Assembly (NCBI GenBank): GCA_022799355.1
Contig: JAAWOG010000011.1
Coordinates: 1-64,000, forward strand
Origin: Lachnospiraceae bacterium
GTDB taxonomy: Bacteria; Bacillota; Clostridia; Lachnospirales; Lachnospiraceae
DNA length: 64,000 nt
Direction: 5' to 3'
Numbering within the stretch: the first letter of the stretch is position 1; every line of letters starts with the position of its first letter. The position numbers were made by a program, and so were the translations under genes. This document shows positions 45,194 to 53,764 of this stretch, piece by piece. The notes below the pieces were generated by a model, which worked only from the letters and a program-made list of their open reading frames with translations, made no database searches and was not told the DNA's origin.

Positions 45194-46306
45194 CTAAACA
45201 GTTTTATCAAGCCGCCTGTCAGCATCCTCCTTTGTCAATTCCATCACCACCGCCATAAACGGAATGGCAAACAGCATACCGATAATGCCAAAAAGCTTCC
45301 CCCCAATCAGTGCCGCAACCAGGGTATAAAAAGGCGGAAGTCCCACGGATTTCCCCACAACCTTCGGATAAATAAACTGATTTTCCACAAACTGAACTAC
45401 CAGGTAAACGACAGCACAGCGAACTACCAGCCCCGGATCATAAATCATGGTCAGAAAAATACTGACCGCACAGGAGATAAACCCTCCGATATACGGAATG
45501 ATTGCACATACCGCAGTCAGCACGCCAACCAGACTGCCATAGGGCAGCCGGAAGATCAGAAATGCCACAAACACCAGTATCCCAAGGATCACCGCCTCAC
45601 AGCACTGACCGGAAAGGAAATTTGCAAAAGACTGATAAAACATCCGGCTAAACCGCAAAACATTTTCCGCCCATGACGGCTTTAAATAAGCACGCACCAG
45701 TTTATTCGCATGTCTGCACACTCTCTCTTTATCGAGCGCCATATAAATAGAAATAATGATCGCAAACGCCGCGGTGATCACAATACTTACCGTGGAGGAG
45801 AGCGCGGTCACCACATTGGAAAACAAAGTATCCGCCCCCTGGGTAATCCCCTCCATCATCTGATCAAAATTAATATCCGAAAACAACTCCTCTATCCATT
45901 CGGCATTTATCTGATGTGCATCCAGAAATGCGATCCACTGCGGAATATCACGCTCAATCTGTGTGTACAGGCTCTTGGAAGAGCGCATAATCTCCGGCAT
46001 GAGCAAAGTCAAAACCAGCACCAGCACAGCCAGAATACTGATAACCGTTATAAAAAAACTTGCCATATGGATCATGTTCTCCGTAGGCTTCCTCTTCATT
46101 TTACCGCCAATTCCCTTAAGACGCTTTTCCACTCCGTTCATCGGTACATTGATAAAAAGTGCCAAAATGCCTCCCGCAAGAAGCGGAAGCGCAAGTTCAA
46201 ATATTCCTCCCAAAGCTTTTAAAACAACCGAAAAATTCATCAGCGCCGCAAACAGAGTAACGCCTGCCGCTGTTACAAATAGATATTGTTTTGTTCCGTT
46301 TTCCAT
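45194..46306 (-). CDS. AI-2E family transporter
   Basis: A 370-residue membrane protein of the AI-2E/TqsA/PerM superfamily with about eight predicted helices. The C-terminal region has GSLVGVLTAVCAIIPYIGGF, the family hallmark, and QFVENQFIYPKVVGKSVGLPP. Members export autoinducer-2 or act as Na+/H+ antiporters; the specific role is not predictable. AAGGACGG precedes the start. Downstream on the same strand lies the C-S lyase gene after 121 nt. Confidence 0.9.
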   Translation of the reverse strand: MENGTKQYLFVTAAGVTLFAALMNFSVVLKALGGIFELALPLLAGGILALFINVPMNGVEKRLKGIGGKMKRKPTENMIHMASFFITVISILAVLVLVLTLLMPEIMRSSKSLYTQIERDIPQWIAFLDAHQINAEWIEELFSDINFDQMMEGITQGADTLFSNVVTALSSTVSIVITAAFAIIISIYMALDKERVCRHANKLVRAYLKPSWAENVLRFSRMFYQSFANFLSGQCCEAVILGILVFVAFLIFRLPYGSLVGVLTAVCAIIPYIGGFISCAVSIFLTMIYDPGLVVRCAVVYLVVQFVENQFIYPKVVGKSVGLPPFYTLVAALIGGKLFGIIGMLFAIPFMAVVMELTKEDADRRLDKTV

Positions 46307-46439
46307 ATATACCGTCCTTTCTTCTTTCTTGATAGTAATATATTTCCATGGCGTTCGTCAACATAATTAAAATTTTCCGGCTTCCATAAAAACCAGCGCT
46401 GAAGCAACGTCTATCACAGCCCTTTTTTTCAAACACAGA

Positions 46440-46489
46440 AAAAGCCGACACCGTCTGCGCTAATTTTGACGCAGAAGCTATCAGCTTTT
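46440..46489 (-). terminator. Terminator after lactate dehydrogenase
   Basis: On the minus strand AAAAGCTGA pairs with TCGGCTTTT (46481-46489 with 46440-46448), and an inner CTGCG/CGCAG stem continues it. A T-run follows. It closes the ldh gene. Confidence 0.72.
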
Positions 46490-46526
46490 ATGAGCGTTTT
46501 CGGTATATCATTGTGCAAGGCTTTTC

Positions 46527-47504
46527 CTAAAACCCTTCCTGCTTCTGAATCTCCTTCAGCACCTGCGCCGAATTCCAGAGTTTTTTCTGTTCCTCCTCAT
46601 CAAGCGACACCGGAACCACATGCTCCACGCCGTTTTCTCCCACAATGGCAGGCATCGAGAGCACCACATCCGTCAGCCCATACTCCCCATGCATCATACT
46701 CGAGATCGGCAGCACAGACTTCTCATCCCGCACAATCACCTCGCAGATCCGCTTTACAGCCATGGCAATCCCGTAATATGTCGCCTGCTTGCGTTCGATA
46801 ATTTCATAGGCGCTGTTTTTCACTCTGTCGGCAATCTCATCCATGGTTTCCTTCAGCAGCTTATTGCTGTCGATATCACTTCTGATCTTACAGAAATCCT
46901 TCAGCGGAACACCTGAGACATTGGCACTGCTCCACGCCGCAATCTCACTGTCTCCATGCTCGCCTACGATAAACGCATGGACACCTCTGCTGTCCACCTC
47001 CAACAGTTCGCCCATCTCATACTTTAACCGGGCGGTATCCAGCACGGTCCCGGAACCGATCACCCTGTTCTCCGGCAACCCGCTGATCTTCAGTGCCGCA
47101 TAGGTTAAAATATCCACCGGGTTTGCCACCATCAGAATAATACCGGTTTTATTGTACTTTGTTACCTCCGGCATGATATGTCTTAAAATACCGATGTTTT
47201 TGTGCACCAGATCAAGCCTTGTCTCTCCGGGCTTCTGATTGGCGCCGGCCGTGATGATCACGATCGCCGCATCAGCGATATCCTCATACTCTCCCGCCCA
47301 TATTTTCATCGGACGGGCATAGAGAATGCCATGGCCGATATCCAGCGCTTCTCCCTCCGCCTTCTTTTTATCCACATCGATCAAAACCATCTCGGAAAAC
47401 AGCCCGCTCTGCATCAGGGCAAAGGCTATTGTCGAGCCCACAAACCCGCATCCGATCACTGCCACCTTCCTGCTGTCCACATAATGTACCTGATTTTTCA
47501 TATT
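46527..47504 (-). CDS. ldh: L-lactate dehydrogenase
   Basis: A 325-residue NAD-dependent lactate dehydrogenase from the ATG at 47504 (MKNQVHYVDSRKVAVIG), with GAGGAAG upstream. VAVIGCGFVGSTIA is the NAD motif. AGANQKPGETRLDL has Gln at the specificity position, where malate dehydrogenases have Arg, and the catalytic Arg. GEHGDSEIAAWS carries the catalytic histidine. It regenerates NAD in fermentation. The ribosome binding site is supplied by the end of a repeated element just upstream, so expression might respond to that structure. Confidence 0.95.
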   Translation of the reverse strand, partial: NMKNQVHYVDSRKVAVIGCGFVGSTIAFALMQSGLFSEMVLIDVDKKKAEGEALDIGHGILYARPMKIWAGEYEDIADAAIVIITAGANQKPGETRLDLVHKNIGILRHIMPEVTKYNKTGIILMVANPVDILTYAALKISGLPENRVIGSGTVLDTARLKYEMGELLEVDSRGVHAFIVGEHGDSEIAAWSSANVSGVPLKDFCKIRSDIDSNKLLKETMDEIADRVKNSAYEIIERKQATYYGIAMAVKRICEVIVRDEKSVLPISSMMHGEYGLTDVVLSMPAIVGENGVEHVVPVSLDEEEQKKLWNSAQVLKEIQKQEGF

Positions 47505-47507
47505 CTT

Positions 47508-47590
47508 CCTCATTTCTGCGTTGCTTTGTTACACAAAGCCATAATATGGCTTACGAGTTTGTGACAAGCAACGCGCAGGCACAAATCTCG
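47508..47590. repeat. 83-bp structured repeat, copy 1
   Basis: First of two tandem copies, 79 of 83 positions identical. AAGCCATA and TATGGCTT (47536-47543, 47545-47552) form the centre, and GCGTTGC with GCAACGC an outer stem, so it can fold as a long hairpin. On the minus strand its last bases AATGAGG form the ribosome binding site of ldh. Confidence 0.8.
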
Positions 47591-47591
47591 C

Positions 47592-47615
47592 GATTGAAAA
47601 TTTTAATTTTCAATC
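47592..47615. repeat. 24-bp AT-rich palindrome between the two repeats
   Basis: GATTGAAAATT and AATTTTCAATC (11-bp arms, 2-nt centre) occupy the spacer between the 83-bp repeats. It may be part of the same element or a protein-binding site. Confidence 0.7.
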
Positions 47616-47618
47616 TAA

Positions 47619-47701
47619 CCTCATTTCTGCGTTGCTTTATTACGCAAAGCCATAATATGGCTTACGAGTTTGTGTCAGGCAACGCGCAGGCACAAATCTC
47701 G
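47619..47701. repeat. 83-bp structured repeat, copy 2
   Basis: Second copy, 111 bp from the first. Two of the four differences from copy 1 fall in the outer stem and change a Watson-Crick pair to a G-U pair when read on the plus strand. Confidence 0.8.
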
Positions 47702-47754
47702 TTTCCCGCTTCCTTCAGATTATAGTATAACTCATTTCGGTGTAAGAAATTCTT

Positions 47755-48528
47755 TTATTTTAAATATTTCCGAACAAGCTGCTTATGAATCGCGGGATTT
47801 GCGCAGACCACACTGCTCTTCATCTCATTTTTCAGTTCATTCCCCTCAAAATCCGTGGCTTTGCCGCCCGCCTCCGCCACCAGAAGCCTTCCCGCCGCAT
47901 AGTCCCAGATACTTAACTTTCTCTCAAAAAATCCGTCGATCCTGCCCGCCGCCGTCTCCGCCATATCGATCGCAGCGGAACCGCTCCTGCGGATATCCTG
48001 GGAATCCATGAATACCCGGTAGATCTTCCGGAAACTCTCCTCCCCAAACTTCTCTTTCTCATAGGGCGCGGTTCCAAAGGCAAACATACACTCTTCCATC
48101 GCCTCCGCCCCGCTGACATGTATCTGTTTTCCGTTTAAAAAGGCTCCCTTCCCTTTTTCCGCATAAAACAACTCCTCCGTATAGGGCTGGTAAACTATGC
48201 CGAGTACCGTATCCCCATTTTCCATCAGTGCCAGGGAAATACTGCTTCTTCTGTAGTCATGGATCAGATTCGTCGTGCCGTCCACCGGATCAAGCACCCA
48301 GACCAGACCGGTGAAATCGATATCCTCATTGTTCTTCTCCTCCCCCAAAAACTGGATTTGGGGATACTTCTCCTCCAGCGCCTTCCAGATAAAGTTCTGC
48401 ACCTGTTTATCCACTTCCGTCACATAGTCCGAGGCGCCCTTTCTTGTAATATGCTCCGCTGCCTCCCTGTTTTTCAGAAAATTACCCGCTTCCAGAATAA
48501 TCGCTTTTACCTGTTCAAATTCTGCCAT
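47755..48528 (-). CDS. Inositol monophosphatase family protein (SuhB-like)
   Basis: A 257-residue metal-dependent sugar phosphatase of the IMPase family. The motifs are FLGEEKNNEDID (GEE), VWVLDPVDGTTNLIHDY (DPIDGT), and RSGSAAIDMAETAAGRIDGFFE followed by SIWDYAAGRLLVAEAGG (WDxAAG). All metal ligands are present. GGAGG precedes the start. Members hydrolyse inositol phosphate, fructose bisphosphate or PAP; which one applies cannot be told. It lies upstream of the ldh repeat region on the same strand. Confidence 0.92.
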   Translation of the reverse strand: MAEFEQVKAIILEAGNFLKNREAAEHITRKGASDYVTEVDKQVQNFIWKALEEKYPQIQFLGEEKNNEDIDFTGLVWVLDPVDGTTNLIHDYRRSSISLALMENGDTVLGIVYQPYTEELFYAEKGKGAFLNGKQIHVSGAEAMEECMFAFGTAPYEKEKFGEESFRKIYRVFMDSQDIRRSGSAAIDMAETAAGRIDGFFERKLSIWDYAAGRLLVAEAGGKATDFEGNELKNEMKSSVVCANPAIHKQLVRKYLK

Positions 48529-48626
48529 GTTGTTCCTCCTGTTCCGTATCCATATACTTCGTTTTGCCCGGAAAAATCAAATACTATACGCATCCTCTCC
48601 ATATGTACCGCGAAAACGCACATTGT

Positions 48627-48932
48627 TCACAAAAACAATTCCGCCGCATACACCACCACACATGCCCCGATCGCCACCCGGAACAGATTCCCGTCTATAT
48701 AGGCGATCACCAGCGCCGCCGCAAAGCCCGCCCATGCCGTAATCCGGCTTCCCGTAGCGCTCAGGATAGCCGGAAATGTCATAACCGCGAGCGTCACATA
48801 GGGCACATAATATAAGAAAGAACGGATAAAGGGACTTTTGATATCCTTCCGGATCAGCGTCATGGGCAGGGCCCGGATCGCATATAAAGTAACCGCTGCC
48901 ACAATCAGATAAAGATATACATTTTGTATCAT
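48627..48932 (-). CDS. azlD: AzlD-type branched-chain amino acid exporter subunit
   Basis: A 101-residue membrane protein from the ATG at 48932 (MIQNVYLYLIVAAVT), whose ATGA overlaps the azlC stop and which has GGAGGGAG upstream. Three or four short hydrophobic helices and the ALPMTLI plus YVPYVTLAVMTFPA segments match AzlD. With AzlC it exports branched-chain amino acids or their analogues. The longer frame to 48974 is rejected. Confidence 0.88.
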   Translation of the reverse strand: MIQNVYLYLIVAAVTLYAIRALPMTLIRKDIKSPFIRSFLYYVPYVTLAVMTFPAILSATGSRITAWAGFAAALVIAYIDGNLFRVAIGACVVVYAAELFL

Positions 48933-49708
48933 TTCTCTTCTCCCTCCGCCTCTTCCCGCACCGGAAACTTCCATGCCGCAAATCCGGCAATCACGACCGT
49001 CAGAATTATAATCTTAAAGCCTTCCGAAATCTCCCTGACGCCCGGCAGCACGGAAAACAGATAACTTGCCAGCATGGAGAGCACAACAATACCGCAGATA
49101 ATCCTGCTCTTTTTAGCAGGCGGAATAATGATTGCAATAAACATTCCGTACAGCGCAACTCCCAGCGCCCTCCCTATCCTGTCCGGCAGAGCGGTCCCAA
49201 GGAGCGCTCCCAGAAAAGTCCCTATGGTCCATCCCGGTCCCGCCACCGTGGCGGCGCCGTAATTGTAAAAAGGATTCAGCCTTCCTTCCACCGCCGAAGC
49301 AATCCCAAATATCTCATCCGTGATATACTGAGACACTATCATCCTGTGCCCTGCTCCCATCTCCGCTCCCGCCTTCTGGGACAGCGCGCAGGACATCAAC
49401 AGATACCGCAGGTTGACGATCAGCGTTGTCATGACCATCTCCGTATATCCCGTCCCCGAGGCTATCACGGTCATCGCCGCATACTGCCCTGCCGAGGCGT
49501 GCAAAAGCATGGAAGAGACTGCCGCCTGCACCGGCGTCATCCCAATATTTTTTGCCGTTATTCCGAGGGTAAACGCGACCGCAAAATACCCCATCGCAAT
49601 AGGAATGCCGTCCTTAAGTCCCTTTTTATACCAGAATCCGTTTCCTGTTTGTACTTCACCATTCATTGCTTTACTTTTTATCCCTTTTCGTCCCCGTTCT
49701 TCTGTCAC
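48929..49708 (-). CDS. azlC: AzlC-type branched-chain amino acid exporter subunit
   Basis: A membrane protein of 245-259 residues of the AzlC family. GIPIAMGYFAVAFTLGITAKNIG and the later DEIFGIA are family hallmarks; seven or eight helices are predicted. The start is uncertain: GTG at 49708 has no clear ribosome binding site and ATG at 49666 (MNGEVQTGNGFWYKK) has AAAAGGG somewhat far upstream. It forms a translationally coupled pair with azlD. Confidence 0.88.
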   Translation of the reverse strand: MTEERGRKGIKSKAMNGEVQTGNGFWYKKGLKDGIPIAMGYFAVAFTLGITAKNIGMTPVQAAVSSMLLHASAGQYAAMTVIASGTGYTEMVMTTLIVNLRYLLMSCALSQKAGAEMGAGHRMIVSQYITDEIFGIASAVEGRLNPFYNYGAATVAGPGWTIGTFLGALLGTALPDRIGRALGVALYGMFIAIIIPPAKKSRIICGIVVLSMLASYLFSVLPGVREISEGFKIIILTVVIAGFAAWKFPVREEAEGEEK

Positions 49709-49739
49709 CCGTATCTGGCCATCTTATGGTCCCTCTTTA

Positions 49740-51104
49740 TCAGGAAGCTTCGCTCTCCCGTACCCTGCCGCTGTGAATCCTCTCCCATTTCCCCGTGCGG
49801 TATTCCGCAAGAGAAATCAGATAGTTCGCAATCCATCCGATGGGTACCACGATCCAGACCACTTCCACACCGAACCTCGGCGCAAAGATCATGGACGCAA
49901 ATACCCGGATTCCCAGATTTACCATATTTGCCACCGTAAACATCGCCATATCGCCGGCGCCCCGCAAAAGCCCGTCCGTGATCATCTTAATCCCGACAAA
50001 TACAAAAAACCAGCCGATAAACCGCAGATAACCAACTCCGGTCTGATAAGCTGCCGCAGAGGCATCCTCCCCCAAAAACAGCAGCACAAGAGGATGACAG
50101 CTAAGTTCCACGATCAGACAAAGGATCACCGCAAAAACCGCCACGATCCCATATCCCGTATGATACCCCTGTTTTACCCTCTCCATCTTTCCTGCTCCGA
50201 TATTCTGCGCCGTATAAGAACTCATCACATTTCCCATTGCCGACATGGGGACGATACAGATGCTCTCCACCCGCATCGTAGCCGAAAATCCCGCCAATAC
50301 CTGAGCGCCGAAGCTGTTGACCACCGACTGCACCAGCATCATCCCGATAGATATCGTGGACTGCTGTAATATGGAAGGAAGCGCCACCCTGGCCATCAGT
50401 GAAAACTCCACCTTATCAAAAAACGGCAGCTTTTCCTCCACTTTATAATTCCCCAACTCCCGCAGCAATATCATAAAGGAAAGTACCGCTGAGATCCCCT
50501 GCGCGATCAGCGTCGCCCACGCCACACCGGATACCCCCATCATCAGATTTTTCACAAAGAAAATATCCAGTACGATATTAAACAGCGAAGAAAAGATCAG
50601 CAGATAAAGCGGAATCTGGGAACGCCCCAGCGCATTAAACATGGCTGACAATATATTATACATAAATAAGAACGGCAGCCCCAGAAAATAGATATTCAGA
50701 TAGATCGTGGCATCCCCCAGCACGTCAGAGGGCGTATTCAGCGCTATCATGATCTGCTTTCCAAGCAAAAGCCCCACGCCGCCCAGCACAACGCTGGTCA
50801 CAAGAAACACCGTCAGCGCCGTGCGGATGGACAGCATCATCTTCCGATAGTCCCTTGCCCCAAAATACCTGCTTGTGATCACGGACGCTCCCACGCCGCC
50901 GCCGATGGCGATGGAAATAAACACGGTAGTCAGCGCGTAAGACGCTCCTACCGCCGCCAGCGCATTTTCACTGACAAACCTTCCTACCACAATGGAATCC
51001 ACCATCGTATAAAACTGTTGGAATAAATTGCCGATGATCATCGGCATCGCAAACAAAAGAAGCGCCTTCCAGGGCTTTTCCGTGATCAGATATTCCTTTT
51101 TCAT
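49740..51104 (-). CDS. MATE-family efflux transporter
   Basis: A 454-residue multidrug and toxin extrusion protein from the ATG at 51104 (MKKEYLITEKPWKAL), with GGAG 9 nt upstream. Twelve predicted helices in two similar halves; MIIGNLFQQFYTMVDSIVVGRF is the usual first-helix signature and VNSFGAQVLAGFSATMRVESI opens the second half. It exports cationic compounds in exchange for Na+ or H+. It is divergent from the LytTR regulator gene. Confidence 0.93.
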   Translation of the reverse strand: MKKEYLITEKPWKALLLFAMPMIIGNLFQQFYTMVDSIVVGRFVSENALAAVGASYALTTVFISIAIGGGVGASVITSRYFGARDYRKMMLSIRTALTVFLVTSVVLGGVGLLLGKQIMIALNTPSDVLGDATIYLNIYFLGLPFLFMYNILSAMFNALGRSQIPLYLLIFSSLFNIVLDIFFVKNLMMGVSGVAWATLIAQGISAVLSFMILLRELGNYKVEEKLPFFDKVEFSLMARVALPSILQQSTISIGMMLVQSVVNSFGAQVLAGFSATMRVESICIVPMSAMGNVMSSYTAQNIGAGKMERVKQGYHTGYGIVAVFAVILCLIVELSCHPLVLLFLGEDASAAAYQTGVGYLRFIGWFFVFVGIKMITDGLLRGAGDMAMFTVANMVNLGIRVFASMIFAPRFGVEVVWIVVPIGWIANYLISLAEYRTGKWERIHSGRVRESEAS

Positions 51105-51301
51105 AACATGCCGCTCCTTTCCGCCCGCACAGACAGGCATCCTCTCTTCCCTATATATGGCCGGTATACTTTTTTCTGAAACTGCATCTTCTCTATTTTA
51201 TACTCACAGGCAAAAAAAGGCAATGCTGTTTTTTACGCGCTCTCAACTGTTCTTTTATCTGACCTCTTATCCCCTCCCATCTACCTCTTGCGCAAAAACT
51301 G

Positions 51302-51329
51302 TTTACAGTTCTCTTTTTTCCGATATACT
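51302..51329 (+). promoter_or_regulatory. Promoter of the LytTR-LiaF pair
   Basis: TTTACA (51302-51307) and TATACT (51324-51329) are 16 nt apart, upstream of the LytTR gene by about 95 nt. The rest of the 322-nt divergent gap with the MATE gene shows no other clear element. Confidence 0.62.
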
Positions 51330-51426
51330 GAAAGTAAGACCGGAAAGGACCGCAGAAGAACGTATCTCCTGCAAAACACAACAGCCACCAGACATCCATA
51401 CACAACAATACGGCCGGGGAATCGCT

Positions 51427-51891
51427 ATGAAAGTAAAGATAGAAATAGAAGAAGGACTGCCGGAAGATGAAGTCATTATCCGCTGCGCCCGTCTGAATGA
51501 TGACATCATCACCCTGCAAAATCATATATCAAGACTGAGCAACGGAAAACGCCATCTGGCACTGCGCGGCGGGGAGACAGACTATTATATCCCGATCGGA
51601 GAAATCTATTTCTTTGAGACAGAAGGGCGTGAAATACGCGCCCATACCGCGGATAAACTATTTATCTGTCCTTACAAACTCTATGAACTCGAAGAACTTC
51701 TGCCGGGTAACTTTATGAGGATATCCAAATCCTCCATCGCCAATCTGGACCGCATCTACTCCATCACCAGAAACCTGACCGCTTCCAGTATCGTGGAATT
51801 TACAGGAAGTTCTAAACGGGCAATGGTCAGCAGGATATATTACAAAGCGCTGGCGGAGCGGCTCCGGGAACGAAAACTGGAACCCGGATAA
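51427..51891 (+). CDS. LytTR-family DNA-binding regulator
   Basis: A 154-residue stand-alone LytTR protein without a receiver domain. The start at 51427 (MKVKIEIEEGLPEDEVIIR) has GGGGA 7 nt upstream; the longer frame to 51028 is antisense to the MATE gene and rejected. The LytTR core is seen in GGETDYYIPIGEIYFFETEGR, LYELEELLPGNFMRISKSSIANLDRI and the C-terminal SRIYYKALAERLRE. It precedes a LiaF-like membrane protein by 90 nt, a common arrangement in Firmicutes where the regulator controls its neighbour. The signal is unknown. Confidence 0.88.
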   Translation: MKVKIEIEEGLPEDEVIIRCARLNDDIITLQNHISRLSNGKRHLALRGGETDYYIPIGEIYFFETEGREIRAHTADKLFICPYKLYELEELLPGNFMRISKSSIANLDRIYSITRNLTASSIVEFTGSSKRAMVSRIYYKALAERLRERKLEPG

Positions 51892-51981
51892 ATACGATCC
51901 GTAAGCAGACAATCATAAAGCAAAAAGAAACCGTGCAAAATCCGCACGGGAAAACAGCCAAAACAAAAGGAGGCATGCAGC

Positions 51982-52704
51982 ATGAAAAAAAAGCAGTATA
52001 AAAAAATATTCTGGGGTGTCCTGTTCCTGTTGGGCGCGATCGCCCTGTTACTCGGCAGATTTGGATATCTGGAAGGGCTGAACTTCTGGTCCGTTTTCTT
52101 TTCCATCGTCCTGTTCGGACTTTTAGCGGATGGTATTCTTGGCAGGTCCTTCGGACAGATCCTGTTCTCTCTGGCATGCCTGATCATCCTCAATGATGAA
52201 CTACTGCATCTGGAAATGATCACTCCCTGGCCCGTACTGGGCGCCGCCCTGCTCGGCACCATCGGGCTGAATATCCTCTTTCCAAAGCGTTGGAAATATA
52301 AAAATCACCCGGTACCCCCCTATCCCCAAAATGGCTGCCGTCCCGGGAAAAAGGAGGAGGAAATCCTGAGCGGGGAGGAAATCCGTTATGAAGCCTCCTT
52401 TGGATACGCCGTAAAATATGTTGTGGGCAGCAATATAAGCCGGATATTCCTGGAAAGTTCTTTCGGCAATCTGGAAGTATACTTCACTGACGCTTCGCTG
52501 AAAGATAACACGGCACACGCTCTCGTAGAATGCTCCTTCGGCAATCTGGAACTTTATGTCCCTGCCGACTGGAACGTTGTGATCAATGTAGGGCAGGCTT
52601 TCGGCCGCGTAGAAGAATCCGGCTACGGAAACCCTTCTGGTGTAAATACGCTCTATCTGGAAGGGGAAGTATCTTTCGGACATGTGGAGGTCCATCACAT
52701 CTGA
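51982..52704 (+). CDS. LiaF-like membrane protein
   Basis: A 240-residue protein with four predicted membrane helices in residues 8-115 (LiaI/LiaF-like transmembrane region) and a soluble C-terminal domain. That domain shows five repeats of a short SFG unit (EASFGYAV, ESSFGNLEVY, ECSFGNLELY, GQAFGRVEE, EVSFGHVEVH), a likely right-handed beta-helix as in the LiaF C-terminal domain. Relatives modulate cell-envelope stress signalling. AAAGGAGG precedes the start. It follows the LytTR gene and ends at a strong terminator. Confidence 0.85.
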   Translation: MKKKQYKKIFWGVLFLLGAIALLLGRFGYLEGLNFWSVFFSIVLFGLLADGILGRSFGQILFSLACLIILNDELLHLEMITPWPVLGAALLGTIGLNILFPKRWKYKNHPVPPYPQNGCRPGKKEEEILSGEEIRYEASFGYAVKYVVGSNISRIFLESSFGNLEVYFTDASLKDNTAHALVECSFGNLELYVPADWNVVINVGQAFGRVEESGYGNPSGVNTLYLEGEVSFGHVEVHHI

Positions 52705-52716
52705 GCACCGCTCCTT

Positions 52717-52760
52717 CTTACAAAACAGGCGGAGGCGCCGCCGTCCGCCTGTTTTGTAAG
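52717..52760. terminator. Strong 17-bp terminator hairpin
   Basis: CTTACAAAACAGGCGGA (52717-52733) pairs perfectly with 52744-52760. Its outer arms are A/T-rich in both senses. It separates the LiaF-like gene from the convergent toxin-like gene. Confidence 0.82.
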
Positions 52761-52788
52761 ACACCATACCGGTACCGGCCCTGGTCTA

Positions 52789-53382
52789 TCAGTTCAACTT
52801 TCTTTTTATCATATTATCAATACCCGTCAAAGCCTTTATATCTTCCAAATACCAATCAGGACACTCATCAAAATAAATTTCTTCTTTGCGTTTTTTTAAT
52901 ATTCGAAATGGTTCATTGCCTGAATTATCATAAATATGACACACATCACAAATTTTTACAAGTTCTTTTACAATCTCCAATGCCCTGTCATATCTTTCAA
53001 TTATTTTTTCTTCCGGCACATCATGTCCTCCCGCCTCTACTCTGCTTCTGACACGCCATACATTTATCATTGGATCTGCCGTCAATATATAATAACAACG
53101 GATAAAATAGCCTTTCTCTCTTGCTTTCTTTAACAGTTTCAAATTCCTCTCTGTTGATAATACGGTTTCAAAACAAAACTCACTCATCTGTTCAACATGA
53201 TCTTCCCGCTGTTTCTCCGCTAATTGCGCCGCTTCCATATCTGAACATTTTAAATTTTTTTTAATCTCATCTGCATTTATATAATCCACAGGCGGCTTTA
53301 ACAATTCAGTAAAAGTGCTCTTACCTGAACCGTTCGGTCCGGCAAACACAACAACCTCAGGCTTTTTTTCCGACACGCTCAC
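52789..53382 (-). CDS. Zeta-toxin-like P-loop kinase
   Basis: A 197-residue P-loop protein with the Walker A motif FAGPNGSGKSTF at its N-terminus, followed by VDYINADEIKKN and ETVLSTERNLKLLKKAREKGY, the order seen in zeta-type toxins that phosphorylate UDP-N-acetylglucosamine. RVRSRVEAGGHDVPEEKIIERY is the typical zeta central motif. The start overlaps the upstream small gene by 26 nt. The pair is AT-rich relative to its neighbours and may be acquired. It could instead be a housekeeping kinase of the same fold. Confidence 0.82.
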   Translation of the reverse strand: MSVSEKKPEVVVFAGPNGSGKSTFTELLKPPVDYINADEIKKNLKCSDMEAAQLAEKQREDHVEQMSEFCFETVLSTERNLKLLKKAREKGYFIRCYYILTADPMINVWRVRSRVEAGGHDVPEEKIIERYDRALEIVKELVKICDVCHIYDNSGNEPFRILKKRKEEIYFDECPDWYLEDIKALTGIDNMIKRKLN

Positions 53383-53578
53383 TGTACCGTCCTTTCCTTA
53401 TTTTTTTAGCCACTTCTATCCGGGTGCCATCACTGTTCTCCTGATATATAGCCTGCGTTTCTCTGTCATATACAACAATGGGAATATCCAATGCTTTTTT
53501 CTTTTCCAAATCGATCTTAATCGCTGCTCTGGCACGCTTCACAACATTTTCATCCGAAATATATTCTTCTCTTTTCAT
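53357..53578 (-). CDS. Small partner of the zeta-like toxin (putative antitoxin)
   Basis: A 73-residue basic protein from the ATG at 53578 (MKREEYISDENVVKRARAA) with AAAGG about 10 nt upstream; alternatives begin at 53587 and 53632. The sequence IPIVVYDRETQAIYQENSDGTR is followed by a Lys/Arg-rich tail KKIRKGRYSER. It overlaps the toxin-like gene by 26 nt and is translated first, the usual order of an antitoxin. It does not look like the classical epsilon antitoxin. The function is inferred from position. Confidence 0.65.
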   Translation of the reverse strand: MKREEYISDENVVKRARAAIKIDLEKKKALDIPIVVYDRETQAIYQENSDGTRIEVAKKIRKGRYSERVGKKA

Positions 53579-53764
53579 TATTTCCATACCTTTCCGGATT
53601 CTTTTACAAACTGCTTCTGATTTTCCACTCATCCTTATCAGAACCATTCTGAAACATCCATTTTTTATTATAATATCAAAACTTATATTAGTTGACCTGG
53701 GATGCCATCGACGAAACTGCATATTTGGTCCCCAAAAGCTGAATATCCCCTTGCTTTTCAGCTT

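Noticed and set aside
51028-51426. N-terminal extension of the LytTR frame
   Set aside because: It would read antisense through the MATE gene start; the ATG at 51427 has a ribosome binding site and the conserved N-terminus.
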